Below, piece by piece: positions 1 to 7,735 of a DNA stretch of 64,000 nucleotides (its first letter is position 1; each line of letters begins with the position of its first letter). Under the pieces are notes generated by a model, which did not search any database, had not been told where the DNA came from, and saw only the letters and a program-made list of their open reading frames with translations. This DNA comes from Acidimicrobiales bacterium (lineage in GTDB: Bacteria > Actinomycetota > Acidimicrobiia > Acidimicrobiales > MedAcidi-G1). A program made the translations under genes and the position numbers. The DNA lies in contig JAKURY010000002.1 of NCBI GenBank assembly GCA_022452145.1, positions 1 through 64,000 on the forward strand, in the 5' to 3' direction.

Positions 1-74
1 CCCGTGGTCCGGATCGCACCGGTCTCGCATTCGGTGCTGCCACCCTTCGCACCGGCGTAGTTCTGCTCGGTCAT
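1..74 (-). CDS. N-terminal fragment of an unidentified protein
   Basis: Only the first 24 codons lie in the window, read leftward from an ATG at 74-72. A GGGAG Shine-Dalgarno-like sequence sits six bases ahead of the ATG. The visible start reads MTEQNYAGAKGG and is rich in Gly and Thr, with one Cys at residue 16. It begins 44 bases downstream of the stop of the luciferase-like oxidoreductase gene on the same strand, so the two may be co-transcribed. I do not recognise the family from so short a piece. Confidence 0.45.
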   Translation of the reverse strand, partial: MTEQNYAGAKGGSTECETGAIRTT

Positions 75-118
75 CGCTCACTCCCACTCGTCGGTTTCGC
101 GGATAGGGGAATGGAGGC

Positions 119-895
119 TCAGCCCAGGGCGTCGCGCTGGGCTATGAGGCTCTGCAGCGGGTCGAGGTCGAACGGATCACCCGTCCCCACCACCAGGTGG
201 TCGACGCCCACGTCCACGTATCGATCCACATCTTCGACGTCATCCTGGGCGATGCACACCGTGCGCTCGATCTCCGACGGGTCGCGACCCACCTTGGCGC
301 ACCAGCCGTCCAGGATCGCCGACAACTCGGCAAAGTTCTCCGGCGGACCGAAGCAGTTCCACGCGTCGGCGTGTTCGGCAACGAGCCTCAGCGTGATCGT
401 GCGACCCGAGCCACCGATGAGCAGCGGCATCGGTCCGACCGGTGGTGGGTTCAGGGCGGCCAGGCGCTTCTTCATCCTCGGCAGGTCGGCCTCCAGTCGG
501 CGCAGCCGACCTGCCACGGTCCCGAACTCGTAGCCGTACTCCTCATAGTCCTTCTCGAACCAGCCGGCACCCACCGCCAGGTACATCCGACCTCCGCTGA
601 GGTGGTCGAGCGTGCGAGCCATGTCGGCCAGCAGCTCCGGGTTCCGGTACGAGTTGCCGGTCACCATCGTGCCGAGCATGGCGTGCCGGGTGTCGGCAGC
701 CATCGCGGACAGCAGCGTCCAACCCTCGAAGTGTGTGGCGTCCATGTCGCCGAACAGCGGGAAGAAGTGGTCCCATATCCAAATGGAGTCGGCGCCCATG
801 GCGTCAGCCCGGCGCCAGGCGTCCCGGAGTGCGGCCACCGACGTGGCCTGTGGCTGGAGTTGGCAACCCACCTTGAGCGTCATGCGAGGCATCAT
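119..895 (-). CDS. LLM-class (luciferase-like) flavin-dependent oxidoreductase, probably F420-linked
   Basis: The 258-residue protein has the layout of the bacterial luciferase-like TIM-barrel family: an early WDHFFP segment, a central LDHLSGGRMYLAVGAGW block typical of F420/FMN-binding members, and a late LIGGSGRTITLRLVAEHADAWN segment split here by convention into its LIGGSG and AEHADAWN parts. Members reduce or oxidise small molecules with F420 or FMN in the cytoplasm; the substrate cannot be predicted. The length is slightly short for the family (usually 280-340). An ATG at 883 (start MTLKVG) is an alternative start and fits the family N-terminus better than the MMPRM start at 895. It is divergent from the alpha/beta hydrolase gene with under 45 bases between them. 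Confidence 0.85.
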   Translation of the reverse strand: MMPRMTLKVGCQLQPQATSVAALRDAWRRADAMGADSIWIWDHFFPLFGDMDATHFEGWTLLSAMAADTRHAMLGTMVTGNSYRNPELLADMARTLDHLSGGRMYLAVGAGWFEKDYEEYGYEFGTVAGRLRRLEADLPRMKKRLAALNPPPVGPMPLLIGGSGRTITLRLVAEHADAWNCFGPPENFAELSAILDGWCAKVGRDPSEIERTVCIAQDDVEDVDRYVDVGVDHLVVGTGDPFDLDPLQSLIAQRDALG

Positions 896-924
896 GGCGC
901 AGATGGGAACCGGGAGGCGAAGCA

Positions 925-1725
925 GTGGCCGATGAGATCACGAGGACCCGACGGGGCCCGCTCTCGGTGGTCGAGGCCGGTGACCCGGCCGCGCCCGCCC
1001 TGGTGCTGCTCCACGGCATTGGTTCGTCCGGCGATGCCTTCATGCCACAGGCACCTGCCTTCGCCGAGCGGTGGCGCGTGCTGGCGCCCGACGCCCCCGG
1101 CTACGGAGCGTCCGACGACCCCCCGGCCGCGCCCGGCATCGACGGGTTCGCCGATGCGGTGGCCCGCCTGCTGGACGACGCCGGGATCGACCGGGCCGTG
1201 CTGCTGGGGGTGTCCTGGGGAGGGGTCATCGCCACCCGGTTCGCCCTGCGCCACCCGGGTCGGCTGCGCGCCCTCGTGCTGGCCGACACCAGTCGGGGCT
1301 CGGGCTTCGACCCGGAACGGGCCGCCATGATGGCCGAGCGGGCCGCCCAGTACGCCGCCGACCCGGTCGGCTTCGTACGCGATCGCACGCCGCTACTCGT
1401 CGCGGACACGACGCCGGCCTCGGTCGTCACCGAGGTTGCCTCCATCATGGACAGGGCGTGTCGGATGCCGGGCTACGGCTACGCGGCGGCCTCACTCGGC
1501 GAGACCGACCACACGCCCGACCTGGGTCGGATCGACGTGCCGACGCTGGTGCTGGTCGGCCAGCACGACCGGGTCTGCCCGCCGTCCGACTCGCGGATCC
1601 TGGCCGACGGCATCCCGGAAGCCGTCTACGTCGAGGTCTCCGACGCTGGTCACCTGCCCAACCAGGAGCGTCCCGAGGCGTTCAACCTGGTCGTCGGCGA
1701 CTGGTTGGCAGGGCTCCCGGACTGA
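925..1725 (+). CDS. Alpha/beta-fold hydrolase
   Basis: A 266-residue single-domain hydrolase. The oxyanion-hole region is LLHGIGSS (29-36). The nucleophile elbow is GVSWGG with Ser97, the acid is Asp215 in GQHDRVCPP, and the catalytic His243 lies in DAGHLPNQE. The spacing is that of the classical alpha/beta hydrolase triad. The start is GTG, preceded by a GGGAGGCG ribosome binding site at 912-919. No signal peptide is visible, so it should be cytoplasmic. The substrate is unknown; esters, lactones or C-C bond hydrolysis products are all possible in this family. Confidence 0.9.
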   Translation: MADEITRTRRGPLSVVEAGDPAAPALVLLHGIGSSGDAFMPQAPAFAERWRVLAPDAPGYGASDDPPAAPGIDGFADAVARLLDDAGIDRAVLLGVSWGGVIATRFALRHPGRLRALVLADTSRGSGFDPERAAMMAERAAQYAADPVGFVRDRTPLLVADTTPASVVTEVASIMDRACRMPGYGYAAASLGETDHTPDLGRIDVPTLVLVGQHDRVCPPSDSRILADGIPEAVYVEVSDAGHLPNQERPEAFNLVVGDWLAGLPD

Positions 1726-1744
1726 TCAGGCGCACCCCGACCGG

Positions 1745-2986
1745 TCAGTCGGGCGCGGCTGGCATCACATCATCGAACGTGTCCATGTCGCGAAGTTCTG
1801 GGAACCAGCGCCACCACAGGGCGACGACGGCCAGGGTGGCCACGCCGCCGAACACTACAGCCCCAACCAGGCCCATAAACGCGGCTGTCAGGCCCGACTC
1901 GGCGGCGCCCAACTCGTTGGATGCGCCGATGAACACGCTTTCGACTGCTAGCACCCGGCCACGCATGTCCTCGGGTGTGGCCAAGGGAACCAGGGTGGCG
2001 CGGATGAACATAGACACGGCGTCGGCGGCCGACACGAAGACGATGATGGTGAAGGCCAGAGCGAAACTCCGGGTCAGACCAAGGGCGGTGGTTCCCAGTC
2101 CGAACATCGCGACTACTGCGTAGAGGGTTCGTCCGAGATGGCGCTGTACTGGCCGGATCGACATGCAGATAGCGGTTGCACCAGCACCGATGCCTACGCC
2201 GGCGCGCAGCCAGCCAAGACCGATTGCACCGACCCCGAGGCGATCCTCCGCGATCGCAGGTAGTAGGGCAAGAGCGCCACCGAAGAGGACGGCGAACAAA
2301 TCGAGGCCCATAGCTCCGAGCATCACTGGTCGATGGCGGATGAATCGGAGGCCCTCGAGAGATTCGAGTATCACCTGCCGGCTTCCGGTCGACGCCAAGC
2401 GCTTAACTCCAGAGGACGGAATGAGCCCGATAATGGCGATGGCTGCTACCAGCGCGAGGGCGGACAGGAGGTAGGGGAGTGATCCTTCGACTACGAAGGC
2501 AAATCCAAATGTTATGGGTCCGGCGATATGTCCGGCTTGGAAGCAGACCGACTTGAGTGCCACAACCCGGGGGACGACACCGGGTGGACTGAGGTCTATG
2601 GGTAGGGCCCGGCTGGCCGGCATGGCGAATGCCCGACACACCCCGAAAAACAGGACAATGGCGAAGATTGGCGTGACTGAGGTCGGGTCTGACCGGGCGT
2701 AGAGGAATAGGAGCAGTGAGGCTATTGCTTCTCCGACTAGGGCCATTCCGAGTATCTTGCGTCGGTCGTGCCGGTCGGCGAGGGGTCCGGCTAAGGGCGC
2801 CAGCACGGCCACCGGGAGAAACTCGGCAACGCCGAGCAGGCCGAGGTCCAGTGGGCGGCCTGTCAGGTCGTACACCTGCTTGCCGATGATCGTGATCTGG
2901 CCCATCACGGCGAAGTGGGTCAGAAAGTTCACACCCAGGAGGGCTTTTACCCGTAACGGGATCTCTGTGACGGAATGGTTTGTCAT
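1745..2986 (-). CDS. MFS transporter, DHA3/EntS-like (MFS_3)
   Basis: A 413-residue membrane protein with about 12 hydrophobic segments. The signature loop ADRHDRRKILG lies between the second and third segments, and residues around 125-165 (ALPIDLSPPGVVPRVVALKS, GHIAGPITFG) resemble the enterobactin-exporter-like group. I chose the ATG at 2986 because it overlaps the stop of the upstream dioxygenase gene as ATGA, a translational-coupling junction; an upstream ATG at 3028 would overlap that gene by 46 bases. Base composition stands out: 2461-2520 and 2701-2760 each have 31 G+C of 60, against 42 of 60 at 3661-3720 in the neighbour. This suggests more recent acquisition. The transported compound is unknown. 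Confidence 0.85.
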   Translation of the reverse strand: MTNHSVTEIPLRVKALLGVNFLTHFAVMGQITIIGKQVYDLTGRPLDLGLLGVAEFLPVAVLAPLAGPLADRHDRRKILGMALVGEAIASLLLFLYARSDPTSVTPIFAIVLFFGVCRAFAMPASRALPIDLSPPGVVPRVVALKSVCFQAGHIAGPITFGFAFVVEGSLPYLLSALALVAAIAIIGLIPSSGVKRLASTGSRQVILESLEGLRFIRHRPVMLGAMGLDLFAVLFGGALALLPAIAEDRLGVGAIGLGWLRAGVGIGAGATAICMSIRPVQRHLGRTLYAVVAMFGLGTTALGLTRSFALAFTIIVFVSAADAVSMFIRATLVPLATPEDMRGRVLAVESVFIGASNELGAAESGLTAAFMGLVGAVVFGGVATLAVVALWWRWFPELRDMDTFDDVMPAAPD

Positions 2987-4038
2987 TGGCTGTCGAAGCG
3001 GCTGGCAAACGACGGTGTTCGTCCCCACTGAGGTGGGATGCCTGGTTCGCCGGGGTACTGCATGGTCTCAGGGACCACAGGCCGTGGTGGATCGGCCGCC
3101 AGCCACAGACGCAATAGATGGCGACGACGGTCGGGGTCGTCTGTGAAGGCCGTACGGGCGTGGAATACGGTGAAGTTGTTGGCCAGCACCGCCTCGCCGG
3201 CCCCCATCGTGAAGTCCAGGGCCAGGTCGGGCCGGTTGGCCGTGGCCTCGAGGTAGCCGATGGCCTCGCGTTCGACATCGGTGAGAGTGATCGACGGATC
3301 CTCGTCGGCAGCGATCTGGACGTACTCGGGAACGTACCGGCCGCTCACCAGCCCCTCCCGCTCGCTAAACACGGGGATGCGGTGGGGCGTGACCGGGTCG
3401 TCGTCCGGTCCGTGCTCCCCGAACCGGTGGTAGTGGAAGCCCCGGGCCAGCACCTCCAGGAGGTCGGGTCGGGACCGGCGTATTTCGTCGAACACAGTCA
3501 GGGAGCTCACAAAGCGGCTGCCTCCGCCCTCCGCCGCCGCCCGGATGCACAGGAACGACACCAGGTCGCCGGGGTCGCTGTGGGGGGCCAGTTCCGAGCG
3601 GTTCCGATAGGCCCGGGCGTGGGGGTCGACGTCGGTCACGTCGACCACATGGCCGAGGCGCTCGCCCATCACGCTCTGGGAGACGGCCCGTCCCAGCCGG
3701 AGGCCGATGCCCCAGAACATGAGGGCGACCTCCTCCACGCTGCGCCGGTCGACGGGAAAGCCCCGCAACAGGGCGACGCCCCGTCCATGCAGCACCTCGT
3801 GGCGCAGGTCGTCCACCAGGGGGGCGAGGGTGCCCAACGGCAGGTCGGCGGCGGAGGTCTCGACCGGATCGACGCCGCGGGAAGCCAGGTCGACCGCCGC
3901 CACCTCCAGGTCGGCCAGGTCGGCCGGTGGCAGGTCCACGGCGACCGGACCGGTGCCACCGAGGTCGGCGCCCCGCCACAGGTTCTCCGTCGGCACGTCG
4001 ACGTCGAGCAGGCCCACGGTTCGCAACCTATGCGGCAT
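2983..4038 (-). CDS. TauD/TfdA-family Fe(II)/2-oxoglutarate-dependent dioxygenase
   Basis: A 351-residue protein with the iron-binding facial triad of the family: His153 and Asp155 in APHSDPGDL, and the distal His293 in VFHARTAF. A later Arg (306-310 region, DRRRHLLRLW) is placed to bind 2-oxoglutarate. Family members hydroxylate small substrates such as taurine, herbicides or quaternary amines; some are clavaminate-synthase-like. The gene overlaps the upstream MFS gene by 11 bases and the downstream MFS gene by 4, so all three look like one minus-strand operon. The pairing of an oxygenase with two exporters suggests detoxification or secretion of a modified small molecule, which is inference. 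Confidence 0.88.
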   Translation of the reverse strand: MPHRLRTVGLLDVDVPTENLWRGADLGGTGPVAVDLPPADLADLEVAAVDLASRGVDPVETSAADLPLGTLAPLVDDLRHEVLHGRGVALLRGFPVDRRSVEEVALMFWGIGLRLGRAVSQSVMGERLGHVVDVTDVDPHARAYRNRSELAPHSDPGDLVSFLCIRAAAEGGGSRFVSSLTVFDEIRRSRPDLLEVLARGFHYHRFGEHGPDDDPVTPHRIPVFSEREGLVSGRYVPEYVQIAADEDPSITLTDVEREAIGYLEATANRPDLALDFTMGAGEAVLANNFTVFHARTAFTDDPDRRRHLLRLWLAADPPRPVVPETMQYPGEPGIPPQWGRTPSFASRFDSQ

Positions 4039-5245
4039 CCGACACCGGATCCGGCGTCCGTCCGGCGGCGATGAGAAACCCGAGGGCGACCAGGCCGTAG
4101 ACGAGGAAGCCGACCGCCCATGGCGTGGTGGAGGATTCGATGCGCATGCCGACGAAGGCGGCTAGCAGGGAGGCTGACGTGAGAGCCCCGAGGCCGATGA
4201 CCCCGGCGGCTGTCCCGGCCACGTCGCCCAGCGGTTCGAGGGCCATTGAAATGGCAACTGGCGTGACGAGGGCGAGCAGGGTGTTGCCGACGACCATGAG
4301 GGAGAACCACGTCCAGAACTCCGGCACCCCGTCGGTGGCCAGGGTGAGGCCGACCAGCACGACGGCGAGGGCCATGGCCGAGGCGAGGACGAAAACCCCG
4401 ACCGGGTGGGCACCCCACCTGCCGATGGCCGGGTTGATGGCTAGGAAGCCCGCCGCGAAGACGATGGCCGACGCCGCGAACAGGACGGCGAACTGGTCCG
4501 CCCGTCCGTAGATGACGTCGAAGACCTGCTGGGTGCTTCCAAGGAAGATCAGGAAGGCGCCATCGGCGAACAGCAGCGCCGAGGCGTAGAGGACCGTGCG
4601 GCGACAGGTGACGACGCGCCTGAAGGCGTCGATGGTCGGTCGGACCCGCAGGGGACGCCGGTTCGCTGGGTCAAGCGTCTCACCGAACCGGATTCCCCAG
4701 GCCGTGACGGCGGCGGCCAGGACGATCCCGACTGCGTACACCCACCGCCAGGAGGCGACCCTCAGGATCCCCTCGGCGGCCAGCGGCACTACCACCGGGC
4801 CGACGAGGAAGACGGCCGTGATGGTGGACATCACGCGGGCCATCCGGTCTCCCGTGTAGAGGTCCCGGAGGATGGTCAGGTTCATGAGCGACGCTGCCGA
4901 GGCGCCCAGCCCCCAGACAAGGCGGCTGGCCAGGAGGAATCCGAAGTCTGTGGCCAGCATCGACCCCGTGGCACCGAGGGCATAGATGGCCATGCCGAGG
5001 CGCAGGGTGGGTGCCCGCCCGAAGCGGTCGGACACCGGCCCGTAGACGACCTGGCCGGCGGCCATGCCCAGGAAGTAGACGGTGACGGCCAGGGTGATCC
5101 GGTTGGAGCCCGGGGGGAGGCCCAGGTCGGGTCGCATCTCGTCGAAGGCGGGCAGGGTCGCGTCGATTCCGAATGCCACCGACATGCCGATAAACGCCAG
5201 GAAGGCGACGACCTCCCACTCGGTGCGTTCCCGCCTCGCCGCCAT
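4028..5245 (-). CDS. MFS transporter, Bcr/CflA-like drug exporter
   Basis: A roughly 405-residue, 12-segment membrane protein. The MFS motif A appears as GPVSDRFGRAPTLRLG after the second segment, and the opening region (IGMSVAFGIDATLPAFDEM, LPPGSNRITLAVTVYFLGMA) matches the Bcr/CflA drug-resistance group. I start it at the ATG at 5245 (MAARRERTEW). Upstream in-frame codons run into the divergent MOSC gene and look non-coding (Arg/Pro-rich). It is the first gene of the three-gene minus-strand unit with the dioxygenase and the second MFS protein. Confidence 0.85.
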   Translation of the reverse strand: MAARRERTEWEVVAFLAFIGMSVAFGIDATLPAFDEMRPDLGLPPGSNRITLAVTVYFLGMAAGQVVYGPVSDRFGRAPTLRLGMAIYALGATGSMLATDFGFLLASRLVWGLGASAASLMNLTILRDLYTGDRMARVMSTITAVFLVGPVVVPLAAEGILRVASWRWVYAVGIVLAAAVTAWGIRFGETLDPANRRPLRVRPTIDAFRRVVTCRRTVLYASALLFADGAFLIFLGSTQQVFDVIYGRADQFAVLFAASAIVFAAGFLAINPAIGRWGAHPVGVFVLASAMALAVVLVGLTLATDGVPEFWTWFSLMVVGNTLLALVTPVAISMALEPLGDVAGTAAGVIGLGALTSASLLAAFVGMRIESSTTPWAVGFLVYGLVALGFLIAAGRTPDPVSDAA

Positions 5246-5358
5246 CGGTGCAGTCTTGCCCGGCGACCCGACCCCACCCGCTTCCGGTCCGGTCACCCGG
5301 TCCCGAGTGTGGCGTATCCAGGTGCTGAGGCGGTGCCGCCATTTGGGAAGATGGGTTG

Positions 5359-5934
5359 GTGGAACACATGACCACCGCGCAACTGGAGGTCGGCCTGGCC
5401 GAGGTGGGGCGGTCGCCGACCGGCGAGGGCACCCTGGATCTGATCGTCCGTCGGCCCGTCTCCGAGGAGCGCGAGGTGCTGGAGACCGCCACGCTGACCG
5501 TCGAGGACGGTCTGGTGGGCGACAACTGGAACCAGCGGCCCAGCAACCGGACAGAAGACGGTGGACCACACCCCAACATGCAGCTCAACCTCATCAACAG
5601 CAGGTTTCTCGCCCTCATTGCCGGTGATCCCGAACGCATGGCGCTGGCCGGGGACCAGTTGGCCGTGGACCTCTCCCTCGGGTCCGACGACCTTCCGCCC
5701 TGGTCGCGGATCCGAATCGGTGGGGCGGTTATCCAGGTGACCGACCAGGCCCACACCGCCTGCGCCAAGTTCACGAGGCGGTTCGGCCTGGACGCACTCC
5801 ACTTCCTCAAGACCGAGGTCGGCCAGGCCATGAACCTCCGGGGGATCTGTGCCCGGGTGGTGGTGCAGGGAACCATCCGCAGGGGCGACCCTGTGACCGT
5901 GGAGAGACCCGGTGGCCGTGGGGCGACCCGGTGA
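5359..5934 (+). CDS. MOSC-domain protein
   Basis: About 191 residues. Residues 30-180 carry the MOSC fold found in molybdenum cofactor sulfurases and in YiiM-like proteins: a GLVGDNW segment (residues about 51-57), QLNLINSRFL, and the hallmark TACAKFTRRFG containing the conserved cysteine, followed by MNLRGICARVVVQG. MOSC proteins carry sulfur or bind Moco/pyridoxine-type ligands; the role here is unknown. The start is one of three closely spaced codons: TTG 5356, GTG 5359 or ATG 5368. GTG is favoured by the GGGAAG eight bases ahead. The last codons fall in a three-unit 19-base tandem repeat, which has altered the C-terminus. Confidence 0.85.
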   Translation: MEHMTTAQLEVGLAEVGRSPTGEGTLDLIVRRPVSEEREVLETATLTVEDGLVGDNWNQRPSNRTEDGGPHPNMQLNLINSRFLALIAGDPERMALAGDQLAVDLSLGSDDLPPWSRIRIGGAVIQVTDQAHTACAKFTRRFGLDALHFLKTEVGQAMNLRGICARVVVQGTIRRGDPVTVERPGGRGATR

Positions 5935-5943
5935 CCGTGGGGC
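5887..5943. repeat. Three tandem 19-base units at the 3' end of the MOSC gene
   Basis: Three head-to-tail 19-base units at 5887-5905, 5906-5924 and 5925-5943. The last two differ at one position; the first differs from the third at three. The core is GACCCGGTGACCGTGGGGC. Nineteen is not a multiple of three, so each unit is read in a different frame, and the MOSC stop codon (5932-5934) lies inside the third unit. Confidence 0.9.
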
Positions 5944-6008
5944 GACTCGCCGCCTGATAGGTGACCGGGGCCGTTGGGGTTGCCCACGTGCGGACCCCGG
6001 TGCCCTCG

Positions 6009-6014
6009 TAGCCT
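6009..6014 (+). promoter_or_regulatory. Candidate -10 element (TAGCCT) for a leaderless SDR transcript
   Basis: TAGCCT matches the actinobacterial TANNNT -10 pattern and ends six bases before the ATG of the fused SDR gene, which has no Shine-Dalgarno sequence. Transcription would start at or next to the ATG. I see no clear -35 element. Confidence 0.55.
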
Positions 6015-6020
6015 CGGCCC

Positions 6021-7709
6021 ATGCGCACGGCCATAGTCAGCGGTTCGTGGAGGGGGATAGGCGAGGCCCTCTCGCTGGACCTGGCCCGATGGGGCTGGAG
6101 GGTCTTCGGCTTCGACCTGACTGCGGGCGACTCGCCCATGACCTCGTCGGACCTGGCCGGCTTCGGCGGATCTGTCGAGCCGATGGTCGTGGACGTCACC
6201 GACCGCATGGCCGTGGAGGTAGCGGTGGCGCGGGTGCTGGCGACCACCGGGGGAGCGCTCGACGCGGTGATTGCCAACGCCGGGATCCGGGAGGCCGGCG
6301 CCTTCGAGGAGATGCCGTCCGTCGACCTGAAGCGTCTCTTCGACGTCAACCTCGGTGGCGTAATGAACCTCACCCGGGCCGCCCTGCCGGCACTGCGCGC
6401 CACCCCCGATTCCCGGGTCGTCGTCGTTTCATCGGTCGGCGGGCTCTCGGCCCTGCCTGGCCTGGCCGCATACTGCGGATCCAAGTGGGCGGTGGAGGGA
6501 TGGGCGGAGTCCCTCGCCCACGAGCTCGTCCCCCAGGGCGTGGGCGTGTCGGTAGTCGAACCGGCGTCGGTCCAGACGGGGCTGTGGGACGCCGGGACGA
6601 TCCACGGCGATCCGGACGGACCGTACGCATCGGTCATACAGGCGTTGGAGGACGGTGACGCCCGAGCCTGGGCCAGGGCCCTGGATCCGCACGGGGTATC
6701 GGCCACCATGGTGTCGATCGTCGAGGGTCGCCGGGGCCTCCGCCACCCGGTAGGCCTCACCGCCCATGCCCGGTTCGTGGCCAGGGGGGTGGTCCCCGCC
6801 GGCCTGCAGCGACGGATCATTCGCCGCCTGACCCATCAGGACCCGCCGGTCCCGTCTCCCCGGAATCCGGACGGGGTGATCATGGTTACCGGCTGCTCCT
6901 CTGGCTTCGGCCTGCACACCACCGTCGAGTTGGCCCGACGGGGTCGGCGGGTGGCCGCCACGATGCGCGACCTGTCCCGCCGTGGCTCGCTGGACGCTGC
7001 GCTGGCCGAGGCTGGGGTGGCCGACCGGGTCCAGGTCCTGAGGTTGGACGTGACCGACCAGGCGTCCATCGACGAGGCGATGGAGACGGCCGACTCGTGG
7101 GTCCGCCTGGCCGGCGACGTCGGCCGACTGGTCGGGCTGGTAAACAACGCCGGCGTGCTCGCCGTCGGGCCGTTCGAGGAGACGCCTCCCGAGGCCGTGG
7201 ACAGGATGCTGGACACCAACCTCCACGGCACCCTCGCCGTGACCCGGGCGGTGCTGCCCCGCCTGCGTGGACACGGTGGTCGCATCGTGTGCGTGACCAG
7301 CTCCAGTGGCCTTGGCGGGCTGCCCACCTGGGCGGCCTACGCCGCATCCAAGTGGGGGGTCGAGGGGTGGGCAGAATCGCTGGCCTTCGAGGTCGGCCCC
7401 CACGGCATCGACGTGGCCCTGGTGGAGCCGGGCGCCTTCCCGACCGGAATCTGGCGAAACGAGGCGTGGCACGGTTCGCCCGAGGGCCCATACGGCCCCA
7501 TGGTCGAGGCCATGGCGGCGGCCGACCGGAGGGCCGCCGAATCTGGTGGTGATCCGGTGGCGGTGGCCAGGGTGGTGGCACGGGCCTTCGACGCGCGGTG
7601 GCCTCTCACCCGGCGGCCGGTCGGGCGGGGCGCATGGCTGCGCTGGGCCGCCCGCGGCATCGTGCCGTTCGGGGTGCAGCGCCGGGTCGTGGCCCGCATG
7701 GTCGGCTGA
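6021..7709 (+). CDS. Tandem fusion of two short-chain dehydrogenase/reductase domains
   Basis: A 562-residue protein made of two SDR domains. Domain 1 (about 1-270) has the cofactor motif SGSWRGIG, an ANAG segment and the catalytic YCGSK with Tyr151. Domain 2 (about 287-562) has TGCSSGFG, NNAG and YAASK with Tyr440. Both have Ser before the Tyr (VVSSVGG, VTSSSGL), so both look catalytically complete. The domains share long matching stretches, for example SKWAVEGWAESLA and SKWGVEGWAESLA, and ARGVVPAGLQRR and ARGIVPFGVQRR. This points to internal duplication. Single-domain SDRs are usually about 250-280 residues. Substrate unknown; a role in lipid or steroid metabolism with the adjacent acyl-CoA dehydrogenase is speculative. 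Confidence 0.92.
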   Translation: MRTAIVSGSWRGIGEALSLDLARWGWRVFGFDLTAGDSPMTSSDLAGFGGSVEPMVVDVTDRMAVEVAVARVLATTGGALDAVIANAGIREAGAFEEMPSVDLKRLFDVNLGGVMNLTRAALPALRATPDSRVVVVSSVGGLSALPGLAAYCGSKWAVEGWAESLAHELVPQGVGVSVVEPASVQTGLWDAGTIHGDPDGPYASVIQALEDGDARAWARALDPHGVSATMVSIVEGRRGLRHPVGLTAHARFVARGVVPAGLQRRIIRRLTHQDPPVPSPRNPDGVIMVTGCSSGFGLHTTVELARRGRRVAATMRDLSRRGSLDAALAEAGVADRVQVLRLDVTDQASIDEAMETADSWVRLAGDVGRLVGLVNNAGVLAVGPFEETPPEAVDRMLDTNLHGTLAVTRAVLPRLRGHGGRIVCVTSSSGLGGLPTWAAYAASKWGVEGWAESLAFEVGPHGIDVALVEPGAFPTGIWRNEAWHGSPEGPYGPMVEAMAAADRRAAESGGDPVAVARVVARAFDARWPLTRRPVGRGAWLRWAARGIVPFGVQRRVVARMVG

Positions 7710-7735
7710 CCGGCCGGAGCGCCAGACTCGGCCCC

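Noticed and set aside
2987-3028. A longer MFS start (MGTNTVVCQ) overlapping the dioxygenase gene by 46 bases
   Set aside because: The ATG at 2986 overlaps the dioxygenase stop as ATGA and gives a normal MFS N-terminus.
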